Source of the DNA: Candidatus Hydrogenedentota bacterium
Lineage (GTDB): Bacteria; Hydrogenedentota; Hydrogenedentia; Hydrogenedentales; JAEUWI01
Length of the DNA stretch: 64,000 nt
Direction of reading: 5' to 3'
NCBI GenBank assembly: GCA_019637335.1
Contig: JAHBVV010000023.1
Coordinates: forward strand, 1 to 64,000
Shown: positions 9,401-16,242 of the stretch, in pieces
Layout of the letters: the number at the start of each line of letters is the position of its first letter
Numbering within the stretch: the stretch's first letter is position 1
Program-made: the position numbers and the translations under genes
Notes under the pieces: generated by a model
What the model was told of the DNA's origin: nothing
What the model saw: only the letters and a program-made list of their open reading frames with translations
The model's database searches: none

Positions 9401-9810
9401 GCCCGGGGCAGGCCATACACCCCGTCGCGATCCGTAAGCGCCAGCGACCGGATCCCCAGCCGGTGCGCCTCCTCCACCAGCTCATCCGGATGGCTCGCCC
9501 CCTCCAGAAACGAATACACGCTCTTGCACCACAACGCAGCGTAGACAGTGGACAGTTGACCGTTGACAGTGGACAGTTGAGAAGAGGGCGTTGAAGGCAC
9601 GGCGTCCCTGTTGTCTCTGTTGTCTCTGTTGTCTCTGTTGTCTCTGTTGTCTCTGTTGTCTCTGTTGTCCCTGTTGTCCCTGTAGTCCCTGTAGTCCCTG
9701 TCGTCCCTGTCGTCCCTGTTGTCCCTGTTGTCCCTGTTGTCCCTGTTGTCCCTGTTGTCCCTGTTGTCCCTGCTGTCCCTGCTGTCCTTTTCGTCCCACC
9801 CCCCCATCAT
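6427..9810 (-). CDS. dnaE2: Error-prone DNA polymerase DnaE2 with repeat-encoded segments
   Basis: A C-family polymerase of translesion synthesis, partner of ImuA and ImuB. The 1127 residues hold a PHP domain with a degenerate first metal site ([20 protein letters not shown]), the palm motif PPDIDLD (461-467, catalytic aspartates), the thumb/fingers, and a C-terminal OB fold ([25 protein letters not shown]). The start codon overlaps the imuB stop as ATGA (9807-9810), so translation is coupled. Two oddities: residues about 9-70 are a low-complexity run of N/S/D/Y-R-D triplets made by a 9-bp DNA array, and residues about 876-895 are made by a palindromic repeat inserted in a loop between CTLEE and MGLRFVKGL. 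Both keep the frame. No other start codon lies between the array and the PHP domain. Confidence 0.93.
   Translation of the reverse strand: [1127 protein letters not shown]
7133..7181. repeat. Palindromic element (family F) inside dnaE2
   Basis: Two 24-base arms (7133-7156 and 7158-7181) around a single A pair at 22 of 24 positions. The arm GTAGGATAGCCGTCCC... is the unit repeated about nine times at 21598-22170 and once at 31687. Here it is read in frame and gives the peptide [18 protein letters not shown] in DnaE2. Confidence 0.85.
9603..9789. repeat. 9-bp tandem array A1 (GTCCCTGTT type), in frame in dnaE2
   Basis: About 20 contiguous units of GTCCCTGTT, GTCTCTGTT, GTCCCTGTA and GTCCCTGTC. 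Read on the minus strand they encode (N/Y/D/S)RD triplets at the N terminus of DnaE2. It is followed at 9545-9580 by another repeat, an imperfect duplication of ACAGTGGACAGTTGA. There are no spacers, so this is not a CRISPR. Confidence 0.9.
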
Positions 9811-11291
9811 TGCACTTCCCCCTGCAGATACCAGCGCCGCCGCCGCAAATCGTGATAAATCCAGAACCAGCGGTTGCTCCGCGTCCGCGCATAGTAATAG
9901 GCGCGGCTCACCTCCCCCCGCCACCACCCCCCGTTGATCAGCTGCGGCCCGATCACCTCCTCCACCGGCCCCTCGGACACCCCCGCAATCAACCACCCAT
10001 CCGGCTCGTGCCGATCCCGGGGCGGCAGCGGGATCGCCGGGCGGTAGATCCGCCGGACCAGCGGCGCGGACGCCACCGCCACCGGCTTCGGGCGCGGCAG
10101 ATCCCCCAGCGCCTCCCAGCAATACTGCGCCTCGGGCAAATGACCCGCGCCCAGCCGCGCCGCCACCACCGCGTCGTTCCCCAGCTCCGCGCGGATCGCC
10201 GCAAAAGCCCGCGCCGCCGCCGCCAGGTTGCGCCGGGGCGCCTCCTGAAATAGATCCGTCTGCCGCTGCGATATTGGCTGCCCCTCGGCCCGCGCCTCCA
10301 GCTCCACCACGCCCGACGGAAAACTCCGCTGCTCCAGGTGAAGCCGCGCCAGGCGCAGGATCTGGTTCGCATCGCGCGTGGGCGCCGCCGGAATAAGCTC
10401 CCCCGACGCCTCGCCCCCGTTGTCCAGCACGAACCGCCAGTGCAGCGCCCGCAGGTTTTCATGCCGCCCCTCCAGCTCCGAAAGCAGCCCCCGCAGGAGT
10501 TCCGCCAGGCGCGCCACCAGCCGCCCGCAATCCGTCTCCGGGTAATCCAGCAGCACCGCCGCCGTCACGGCCTCGCGGACCGGCAGCGGCTGCAAGGGAC
10601 GCCAGCCGCTCCCCTTCGCCAGCCGGTAGATCGCCTCCGCCTCCGCTCCGAAGCGCTTGCGCAGCCCCCGCGCCGGCAACGAAAGAAACTGGCCCACCGT
10701 CTCGATGCCCAGCTTGTACAGCGTGTCCTGCACCCCCGCTTCCAGCCGCAGATGGCTCACCGGCACGCCATCCGCACACGCCTGTTCCTCGGCGGGCGTC
10801 GTAAAAACAATATTTTCCCTCCGCGACCGCGCCGCCACATAGCTCCCGAAACGGCTGAAACCCACCGCCACAACCGCCTGAAAACCCGCTCCCCGAAAAT
10901 CCTCCCGCACCGCCTCCGCCCACCGCCCCAGCGACGGATACACGATCCCCATCCCCGACACGTCCGCCCAGAACACCCCGGGCTCCTCCGGCGACGGCTC
11001 CACCCGCGGGCTGAAATCCCACAGCCGTTGCGTGAGCTCCGCCGAGGCCGCCCCCACCAGCGCATCCGCCACTTCGCCCCCGCGCAATTCCGGCGCCAGC
11101 GCCAGCCCCGCCGCATAGCGCATGCCCGGAAAAATGCGGAACCCCCGCGCCGCCGTGTTCGTCCACTGGATCACGCCGTTCGGCTTGTCCCGGTCCACCA
11201 CAACCACCGGCCGCCCGCGCCAATCCGGATGCGCGCGCACCAGCAGCTGCAACGGCAGCGCCGGGCAATTAACACAGGCCATCCGGTCCAT
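9807..11291 (-). CDS. imuB: ImuB, inactive Y-family polymerase of the mutasome
   Basis: A 494-residue member of the ImuB/DNA polymerase Y family. The opening MACVNCPALPLQLLVRAHPDW is typical, followed by VVVVDRDKPNGVIQWTNTAARGFRIFPGMRYAAGLAL, the helix-hairpin-helix-like LGIETVGQFLSLPARGLRKRFG, and a C-terminal region with the WFWIYHDLRRRRWYLQG ending. In known cassettes ImuB links DnaE2 to the sliding clamp and lacks polymerase activity. ATG 11291 is chosen because GAGGA lies eight bases upstream. It overlaps imuA by 23 bp and dnaE2 by 4 bp, so the three genes form one operon. Confidence 0.92.
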   Translation of the reverse strand: MDRMACVNCPALPLQLLVRAHPDWRGRPVVVVDRDKPNGVIQWTNTAARGFRIFPGMRYAAGLALAPELRGGEVADALVGAASAELTQRLWDFSPRVEPSPEEPGVFWADVSGMGIVYPSLGRWAEAVREDFRGAGFQAVVAVGFSRFGSYVAARSRRENIVFTTPAEEQACADGVPVSHLRLEAGVQDTLYKLGIETVGQFLSLPARGLRKRFGAEAEAIYRLAKGSGWRPLQPLPVREAVTAAVLLDYPETDCGRLVARLAELLRGLLSELEGRHENLRALHWRFVLDNGGEASGELIPAAPTRDANQILRLARLHLEQRSFPSGVVELEARAEGQPISQRQTDLFQEAPRRNLAAAARAFAAIRAELGNDAVVAARLGAGHLPEAQYCWEALGDLPRPKPVAVASAPLVRRIYRPAIPLPPRDRHEPDGWLIAGVSEGPVEEVIGPQLINGGWWRGEVSRAYYYARTRSNRWFWIYHDLRRRRWYLQGEVQ

Positions 11292-11910
11292 GGCGCAATT
11301 CCTCATAGGTCCAGCCCGGAGCCCGGCGCTTGTCCTTCAACGCCCGCAACTCGCAGGAAAAACAATCGTGCCCCGCACGCCGCTTACCCGTCGCGCAGCG
11401 CAGCGACACCAGCGATCCGCGGGAAGAACGCTCCCCCGGCGAACGCAGCGTCACCAGCGCCGTATGGTATTGCACCGCCAGCCCCGCCAGCCGCGTCTGC
11501 ACCCCGAGCGGCAACGCCTGCGCATCGCCATCGAACACCACCAGCGCAAAACTCCCCGAGCGCAGCAAGGTATCCGCCACGCGCGCCGCCCGGGCCGCGT
11601 CCGGCGCGCGCACCACCGGCAACGCCGCCAGATCCACCCCCGACGCAGCAAAGTCCGGCGGGAAAAAAATCCGCCCCGGCCCCGCTATCCACGCGGCCAG
11701 CCCCTGCTGCGCCTGCGCCTCCCGGATCAGCCCCGCTGCCAGGCTCAGGGCCGCCGTCCCCGATCCCGGCCCAAACTCCAGCGCCACAAAACGCCCCAAC
11801 GCCGCGGCAAGCGACCAGGCCTCCGGCGGCGCGTCGTGGATACGGCGATCCAACAGGGTGCTGGCGGTGGTGATATCGGCGATAGCGGACGGGGCGCTGG
11901 CGGCGGACAT
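11269..11910 (-). CDS. imuA: ImuA-like RecA-fold protein
   Basis: A 213-residue first gene of the imuA-imuB-dnaE2 operon. The RecA-like core is visible: LEFGPGSGTAALSLAAGLIREAQ in place of a Walker A loop, without the usual lysine; AAWIAGPGRIFFPPDFAASGVDL; FALVVFDGD as a Walker B-like strand; and a cysteine-containing tail (DCFSCELRALK). ImuA of other bacteria is needed for damage-induced mutagenesis and contacts ImuB and RecA. ATG 11910 has GGAG seven bases upstream; the open frame further upstream is only translated repeat array. Assignment rests on fold and position together. Confidence 0.85.
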   Translation of the reverse strand: MSAASAPSAIADITTASTLLDRRIHDAPPEAWSLAAALGRFVALEFGPGSGTAALSLAAGLIREAQAQQGLAAWIAGPGRIFFPPDFAASGVDLAALPVVRAPDAARAARVADTLLRSGSFALVVFDGDAQALPLGVQTRLAGLAVQYHTALVTLRSPGERSSRGSLVSLRCATGKRRAGHDCFSCELRALKDKRRAPGWTYEELRHGPDGLC

Positions 11911-11959
11911 GGCGCGGCTCCTTTCCGGGGGCGAAAATTGGGGGTTGACTTCTTCTCTT

Positions 11960-11988
11960 ATTTTACTGAAAATAAATTCAGTTGTAAA
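11960..11988 (-). promoter_or_regulatory. imuA promoter with an embedded LexA-like dyad
   Basis: On the minus strand TTTACA (11988-11983) and TAAAAT (11965-11960) are 17 bases apart. The spacer holds a perfect dyad, ACTGAA-N6-TTCAGT (11965-11982). A repressor bound there would block RNA polymerase, as LexA does at SOS genes. It lies about 50 bases upstream of the imuA start. Confidence 0.6.
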
Positions 11989-12004
11989 GAGAAAGAGCAA
12001 AAAG

Positions 12005-12216
12005 GTCCCTGCCCTGCTGTCCCTGCTGTCCCTGCTGTCCCTGCCGTCTCTGCCGTCTCTGCCGTCTCTGCCGTCCCTGCCGTCTCTGCCGTCTCTGCCG
12101 TCTCTGCCGTCTCTGCCGTCTCTGCCGTCTCTGCCGTCCCTGCTGTCCCTGCTGTCCCTGCTGTCCCTGCTGTCCCTGCTGTCCCTGCTGTCCCTGCTGT
12201 CCCTGCCGTCCCTGCC
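12005..12216. repeat. 9-bp tandem array A2 (GTCCCTGCT / GTCTCTGCC)
   Basis: About 23 contiguous 9-bp units fill the gap between the imuA promoter and the stop codon of the next minus-strand gene (12221). Blocks of GTCCCTGCT flank a block of GTCTCTGCC units, which suggests expansion by slippage or unequal exchange. No spacers. Confidence 0.9.
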
Positions 12217-12220
12217 CCCG

Positions 12221-12928
12221 CTACGCCGTCTCCCGCAGCCGCGCCTCCCGCTCAAACGACAGCACCCCGAGCCCGTTCCACCACATCGCCAGGTCCCCGT
12301 TATACCGCGACGGAAGCTCGTAGAGCAGTTTCATGCGCCCCTCCAGCTCTTTCGCCGCGCGCAGGGTCGCGACCCGCGCATACGACCCCGAATCCGGCGC
12401 AAAACGCCAGTCATCCACCAGAATCAGGGCCTGGTCGGCCAGAAACGGCTCCACCAGCCGGATCGCGTCGTACTGGTCGACATAATCGTGCCCCCCGTCA
12501 TAGAAATAAAGCCCCACGGGCGCCTTCAGTAGGCTGTGGTCAAAAACCCGGCGAAAATCCGCGTTGCAGAAGTTGACCTGCTCCCGCAAGCCATAACGCT
12601 CGAGATTCCCCTGCAACACTTCGAAACTGTTCCCGTCAAACTCCGAAAAATTGTCCGCCGCATAGACCGCGCGCCGGGGATTGCCCAGCATCGCGGAAAT
12701 CAGGCTCTTCCCCATGTACGTGCCCACCTCCAGGTAGGCTTCATTCTCGGGCAGCAGCGAATAGGCCAGGTGGAGCAGCCGCTGCTTCTTCACCGAAAGC
12801 ATCCCCGGCACATCCGGGCAGGAGTCCCGCGCCCGATGCCGCTCCCGATCCTCCAGGCCAGGCTCCGGCCGGTTGCGGCCCGACCCGAACGCGCTCCAGA
12901 ATTCCCGGCGAAACCGCGCGATGTCCAT
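12221..12928 (-). CDS. Class I SAM-dependent methyltransferase (Methyltransf_24 type)
   Basis: A 235-residue protein. The SAM-binding motif I is YLEVGTYMGKSLISAML, followed by the acidic end of strand 2 (AVYAADNF), a strand-4 motif (GLYFYDGGHDY) with the DGxH signature of Methyltransf_24, and ALILVDDW. Relatives in this family methylate sugars or small molecules in surface polysaccharide or natural-product clusters; the substrate here is unknown. ATG 12928 is preceded by GGAGG at ten bases. The stop codon abuts repeat array A2. Next to it on the other side is a divergently read lipoprotein gene. Confidence 0.82.
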   Translation of the reverse strand: MDIARFRREFWSAFGSGRNRPEPGLEDRERHRARDSCPDVPGMLSVKKQRLLHLAYSLLPENEAYLEVGTYMGKSLISAMLGNPRRAVYAADNFSEFDGNSFEVLQGNLERYGLREQVNFCNADFRRVFDHSLLKAPVGLYFYDGGHDYVDQYDAIRLVEPFLADQALILVDDWRFAPDSGSYARVATLRAAKELEGRMKLLYELPSRYNGDLAMWWNGLGVLSFEREARLRETA

Positions 12929-13120
12929 GCCCGCCAATCCTCCGTCCGGGCGCGCCACGCGCCCTGGAGAAGAGTATCGGCAACCCCCGCGCGCGCCTTT
13001 ACACCCCAGCGCGCTTGATCAGGCCCATCCCGCCGGGCATACTGGCGGTTCCCGGCAGTCTGAAGCGGCGCTACAGCCGCGAACCGCATTGCCCATAAGC
13101 CAGAAAAGGAACACCACGCC

Positions 13121-14983
13121 ATGGCGCGCTTTACGATGCACAAACCCCTCCACGCCCTGCTTTACGCCACCGCCCTGCTCGCCGGACTGGCCCTGCTGGG
13201 CAGCGGCTGCGGCGGCAAGGAAGTGGAAACGCCGCCGGAAGAGGCCGCCGCCCCGCCGCTCGCGCCCGTAACCGCGGTGGAAGAGCCGGCCATCCCCAAC
13301 ACCGCGCCCCCCTCCGTGCCCATGGGCGATATCGTCCCGGTCACGCTGTCCGTGCTGCAATACATGCCCGAAAAAGCCCAGGTCGCCCTCGCACTCCCGC
13401 CCGCGCCGGGCCTCCTGAGCGATCTCGAAGCGCTCGCGCGCGTCGGCGAGCCCGAAGCCGTCGTGCGCGAAAGCCAGGCCGAGCTCTTCCGAAATCTTGG
13501 CGCGGATCTCGGCATCGAAGCCGGCAGCTTCGAAGAATTGGCCGCCGCCCTGGCCGCGGACCCCAACGCGCCCATCGGGGTATTCTTCGATTTCGAGCCC
13601 ATGGTCAAATCCGCCGCGGATGCTCAAACCGCCGCGCGGGCCTCCGGCGCCGCTCCCTTGGATACGCTGGGGGACGCGGGAAGTCCGGCATGGCTCCTCG
13701 TATACGGCGCGACCGATCCCGCGGCGGCGATTGAAGCCCTGGAACGCATCGCGGACCGACACGAAAAACTGCGCGGCATACCGGCCGCCTCCGAAGAAGC
13801 CGCCGGCGTCCGGATGCTCGCCCGCGGAGACTTCGCCTACTTCGCCGCCGGACGGCGCATCCTCGCCGGCAACCTGGACTTGCTGCGCGGCGCCGCGGAA
13901 CGGGTCGCGACGCCGGCCACCCTGCGCTACGGCACCGTGGAATGCCCCGCCGCGGCGGCGGACGAAGTCGCCATGCTCGTCTACGGCGGGCGATTCCTCC
14001 CGCTCATGCGCGACGTCATGCCCGTCTTCGCTGGCGACAAACTGGAAATGGCGATCGCCGCCGCGCAACTCGAAAAATATGAGAAGACCTTCGGCCCCGA
14101 AGACAACGACCCCATCGTGGTCACCGCCCATATGGCCGGCGACCGGCTGGAATTCCTCGTCCGCGCCGACACCGCAACCCACCCCGGCATGCTCGAAACG
14201 GCCGGCCCCGCCGCGCCCCTCCGCCTCGCGCGCCTCCTCCCCGAGAATACCGAGGCCTTCATGAGCATCCGCACCAACGACCAGTTCAAGGCCCAGATGA
14301 CCGAAGCCATGCTCCCCCAGGGCGGCCAGGCGGCGGACCCCGACGCCATCATGCAGCTTTCAATGGCCTCCCAGATCCTCTCGCAAATCGGCGACGAGAT
14401 CACCCTCGGCATCGCCCCGGGAATCGCCGGCATGCCCGAAATCCACCTCCTGCTCGGGCTCGCCCAGCCGCAGGTGACCCAGGGCATCCTGCAGGTCATC
14501 CTGCAGCCCGCCCCCGCCGGCGAGGTCGCCGGCACGGCCATCAGCCGGGTCGACACCCCCCTCGGCCTTCCAGTGTTTCTCAGCTACCTCTCCGACTTCG
14601 CCATCGCAAGCACCTCGGAAACCGGCATTCGCGGAGCCATCGAGCGCCACCAGGCGGGCCAGGTCTCCAGCTTATTCGCCGCCATGGATCCCCCCTTCGA
14701 CATCGACGCGCCGCGCTACCAGGCCGCCGTCATCAACACCGCGATCGCTCAGAATATCGCCGGCGCCGCCGCCATGTTCTCGCCCGACGCCCCGGCTCTG
14801 CCCGAATACGCCCCCTTCCTGACCGCGTTTCGACAGATCCGCGCCAGCCAGGATCTGGACGGTTCCTGGCTCACCGGACGCCTCACAGTGTACCTCGGAG
14901 ATCTCGCCGCCGCCGCCGCACTGCGCGAACAGCTTGCCGAGTCGGGGGGGCCAATCCCCGCCGCCAGCAGCGAGAACCCCTGA
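13121..14983 (+). CDS. Large secreted lipoprotein, DUF3352-like, function unknown
   Basis: A 620-residue protein with a hydrophobic signal segment ending in LLGSGC (Cys30), so it is predicted to be lipid-anchored. A low-complexity proline/alanine linker (about 35-65) is followed by an all alpha/beta region with repeated patterns: VQYMPEKAQVALALP near the start and LLPENTEAFMSIRTN near residue 370, each followed by a helix and an antiparallel sheet. This two-copy pattern resembles DUF3352-type proteins. No catalytic motif is seen. It is transcribed alone, divergent from the methyltransferase. Confidence 0.65.
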   Translation: MARFTMHKPLHALLYATALLAGLALLGSGCGGKEVETPPEEAAAPPLAPVTAVEEPAIPNTAPPSVPMGDIVPVTLSVLQYMPEKAQVALALPPAPGLLSDLEALARVGEPEAVVRESQAELFRNLGADLGIEAGSFEELAAALAADPNAPIGVFFDFEPMVKSAADAQTAARASGAAPLDTLGDAGSPAWLLVYGATDPAAAIEALERIADRHEKLRGIPAASEEAAGVRMLARGDFAYFAAGRRILAGNLDLLRGAAERVATPATLRYGTVECPAAAADEVAMLVYGGRFLPLMRDVMPVFAGDKLEMAIAAAQLEKYEKTFGPEDNDPIVVTAHMAGDRLEFLVRADTATHPGMLETAGPAAPLRLARLLPENTEAFMSIRTNDQFKAQMTEAMLPQGGQAADPDAIMQLSMASQILSQIGDEITLGIAPGIAGMPEIHLLLGLAQPQVTQGILQVILQPAPAGEVAGTAISRVDTPLGLPVFLSYLSDFAIASTSETGIRGAIERHQAGQVSSLFAAMDPPFDIDAPRYQAAVINTAIAQNIAGAAAMFSPDAPALPEYAPFLTAFRQIRASQDLDGSWLTGRLTVYLGDLAAAAALREQLAESGGPIPAASSENP

Positions 14984-15109
14984 AGCGCCGCTCCGCCGGT
15001 TTGGGTCTCGCGGCGGGCGTATGCTACGCTTTCACGGCGGGGAGACGCCGGTCAGCGCCGGAGAGAACGCGTGGCGGCCGCCGCCGAAACACGATCGGTT
15101 ACGGTTCAA

Positions 15110-15118
15110 TGTTATAAT
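15110..15118 (+). promoter_or_regulatory. Extended -10 promoter of the rsbW-like gene
   Basis: TGTTATAAT is a perfect TGn-TATAAT extended -10 element, 39 bases before the GTG start. No good -35 is present, which is normal for extended -10 promoters. Confidence 0.5.
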
Positions 15119-15156
15119 TCAGGCATGCAACGCGTGTTTTCATGCCGGAGGCCGTT

Positions 15157-15561
15157 GTGAGCAGGCCCTTTTTCGAAGAAGAGTTTCCGAGCACCTTCGA
15201 CGCCATGACGCGGACCCTCGATAACGCCGTGGGCGCGCTGCGCGAAGGCGATTGGATCCAGGATACGCACGTCCCCTGTATCCGCCTCTGTCTCGAAGAA
15301 GCCCTGGTAAACGCCGTGCGGCACGGCAATAAGAGTGACGCCAGCCGGCGCGTGCACCTCGCGATGTCCGCCCGTGGCGATCAGTGCGTCATTCAGGTAT
15401 GTGACGAAGGCGGCGGCTTCTGTGTGGATCAGGTGGCGCTTCCGGAAAGCGACCAGCTGGGCGGGCGGGGGATTTGTCTTATTCGCCATTACATGGACAA
15501 CGTGCGTTTTGACACCGCGGCGCACTGTCTCGAGATGTCGTTCCGGCGCAAGGCCTGTTAG
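15157..15561 (+). CDS. RsbW/SpoIIAB-like ATP-binding anti-sigma kinase
   Basis: A 134-residue GHKL-fold protein (HATPase_c_2). The N box EEALVNAVRHGN (47-58) binds Mg-ATP, and DEGGGF and GRGICLI form the lid boxes. Such proteins bind a sigma factor or another partner and phosphorylate a STAS-domain antagonist. GGAGG lies five bases before GTG 15157, so this start is preferred over the ATG at 15142, which precedes the ribosome site. The next gene, 121 bases on, encodes a STAS protein, the natural partner. No sigma factor or PP2C phosphatase is near, so the target must lie elsewhere. Confidence 0.85.
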   Translation: MSRPFFEEEFPSTFDAMTRTLDNAVGALREGDWIQDTHVPCIRLCLEEALVNAVRHGNKSDASRRVHLAMSARGDQCVIQVCDEGGGFCVDQVALPESDQLGGRGICLIRHYMDNVRFDTAAHCLEMSFRRKAC

Positions 15562-15682
15562 CCGCGCCGCGTCGCACAGGGTAGCAGAAAAACGCCGATG
15601 GCGCAGGGTCATCCCCGCGGGGATTTGGAAGTGCGGGACTAAGCAGGCGGGCGTAACGCGCCGGCCGCGAGGAGAAACGGAT

Positions 15683-16099
15683 ATGAGTGGAGAAGCCAGG
15701 GAACAAATCGTCGAGTTTTCGGATCAGGGCCGCGTAAACGTCGGCACCGTCCGGACCTCAAGCGTGCTCAGCACCATCAACGTCGTGGAATTCGGGAACG
15801 AAGTCATCGCCTACATCGAAGCCCGCCCGGGCATCAACCTGCTCCTGAATTTCGAGAACGTCGATTACCTCTCCAGCGCGGTCCTCACGGAACTCCTGCG
15901 CATCAACAAGGCGATTGAAGCCGCGAAGGGCCAGCTCCGGCTCTGCGGCGTCTCGAAGGTCATCATGGAAGTCTTCCAGATCACCAACCTCGACAAAATG
16001 TTCACCATCTACCACGACGACCTCTCCGGAGGGCTCCGCCGCTTCGAACGCGCGCTCGATGTCGCCGCGGAAGAGGCCGCCTGGAACGACCCCCTCTAA
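15683..16099 (+). CDS. STAS-domain anti-sigma factor antagonist
   Basis: A 138-residue SpoIIAA/RsbV-like protein. The core motif LLLNFENVDYLSSAVLTELL carries the conserved phosphorylatable serine in the D-x-LSSA context; LRLCGVSKVIMEVFQITNLDKMFTIY is the usual C-terminal strand and helix. It should be phosphorylated by the kinase encoded just upstream and, when unphosphorylated, release that kinase's partner. GGAG lies eight bases before the ATG. Together they form a minimal partner-switching module. Confidence 0.88.
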   Translation: MSGEAREQIVEFSDQGRVNVGTVRTSSVLSTINVVEFGNEVIAYIEARPGINLLLNFENVDYLSSAVLTELLRINKAIEAAKGQLRLCGVSKVIMEVFQITNLDKMFTIYHDDLSGGLRRFERALDVAAEEAAWNDPL

Positions 16100-16122
16100 T
16101 TCGCCGGGATTACGGCGTATCC

Positions 16123-16152
16123 TTGACCAATTTCACGCGCGCTTGCTACCAT
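16123..16152 (+). promoter_or_regulatory. Promoter of the UDP-glucose-dehydrogenase-like gene
   Basis: TTGACC (16123-16128), an 18-base spacer and TACCAT (16147-16152), about 90 bases before the start codon. It suggests that the gene is transcribed separately from the STAS pair. Confidence 0.45.
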
Positions 16153-16242
16153 CCCGCCCGTTAAGGGGCGGCGGACGGCGGCTTCCCTTCGTTTCGAGTG
16201 CCCCGCAATGGAGCCGCCCGAAGGCATGGACGGAGTTTACGA

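Noticed and set aside
6430-9594. 1054-codon plus-strand open frame opposite dnaE2
   Set aside because: It is antisense to a well-supported polymerase, rich in Arg/Pro and without any motif; it arises from GC bias.
9591-10253. Cys/Leu-rich protein CCLCCLCC...
   Set aside because: Translation of the 9-bp array in the opposite sense, not a gene.
9603-12216. CRISPR-like arrays
   Set aside because: The 9-bp units are contiguous, with no unique spacers, and no cas gene is near.
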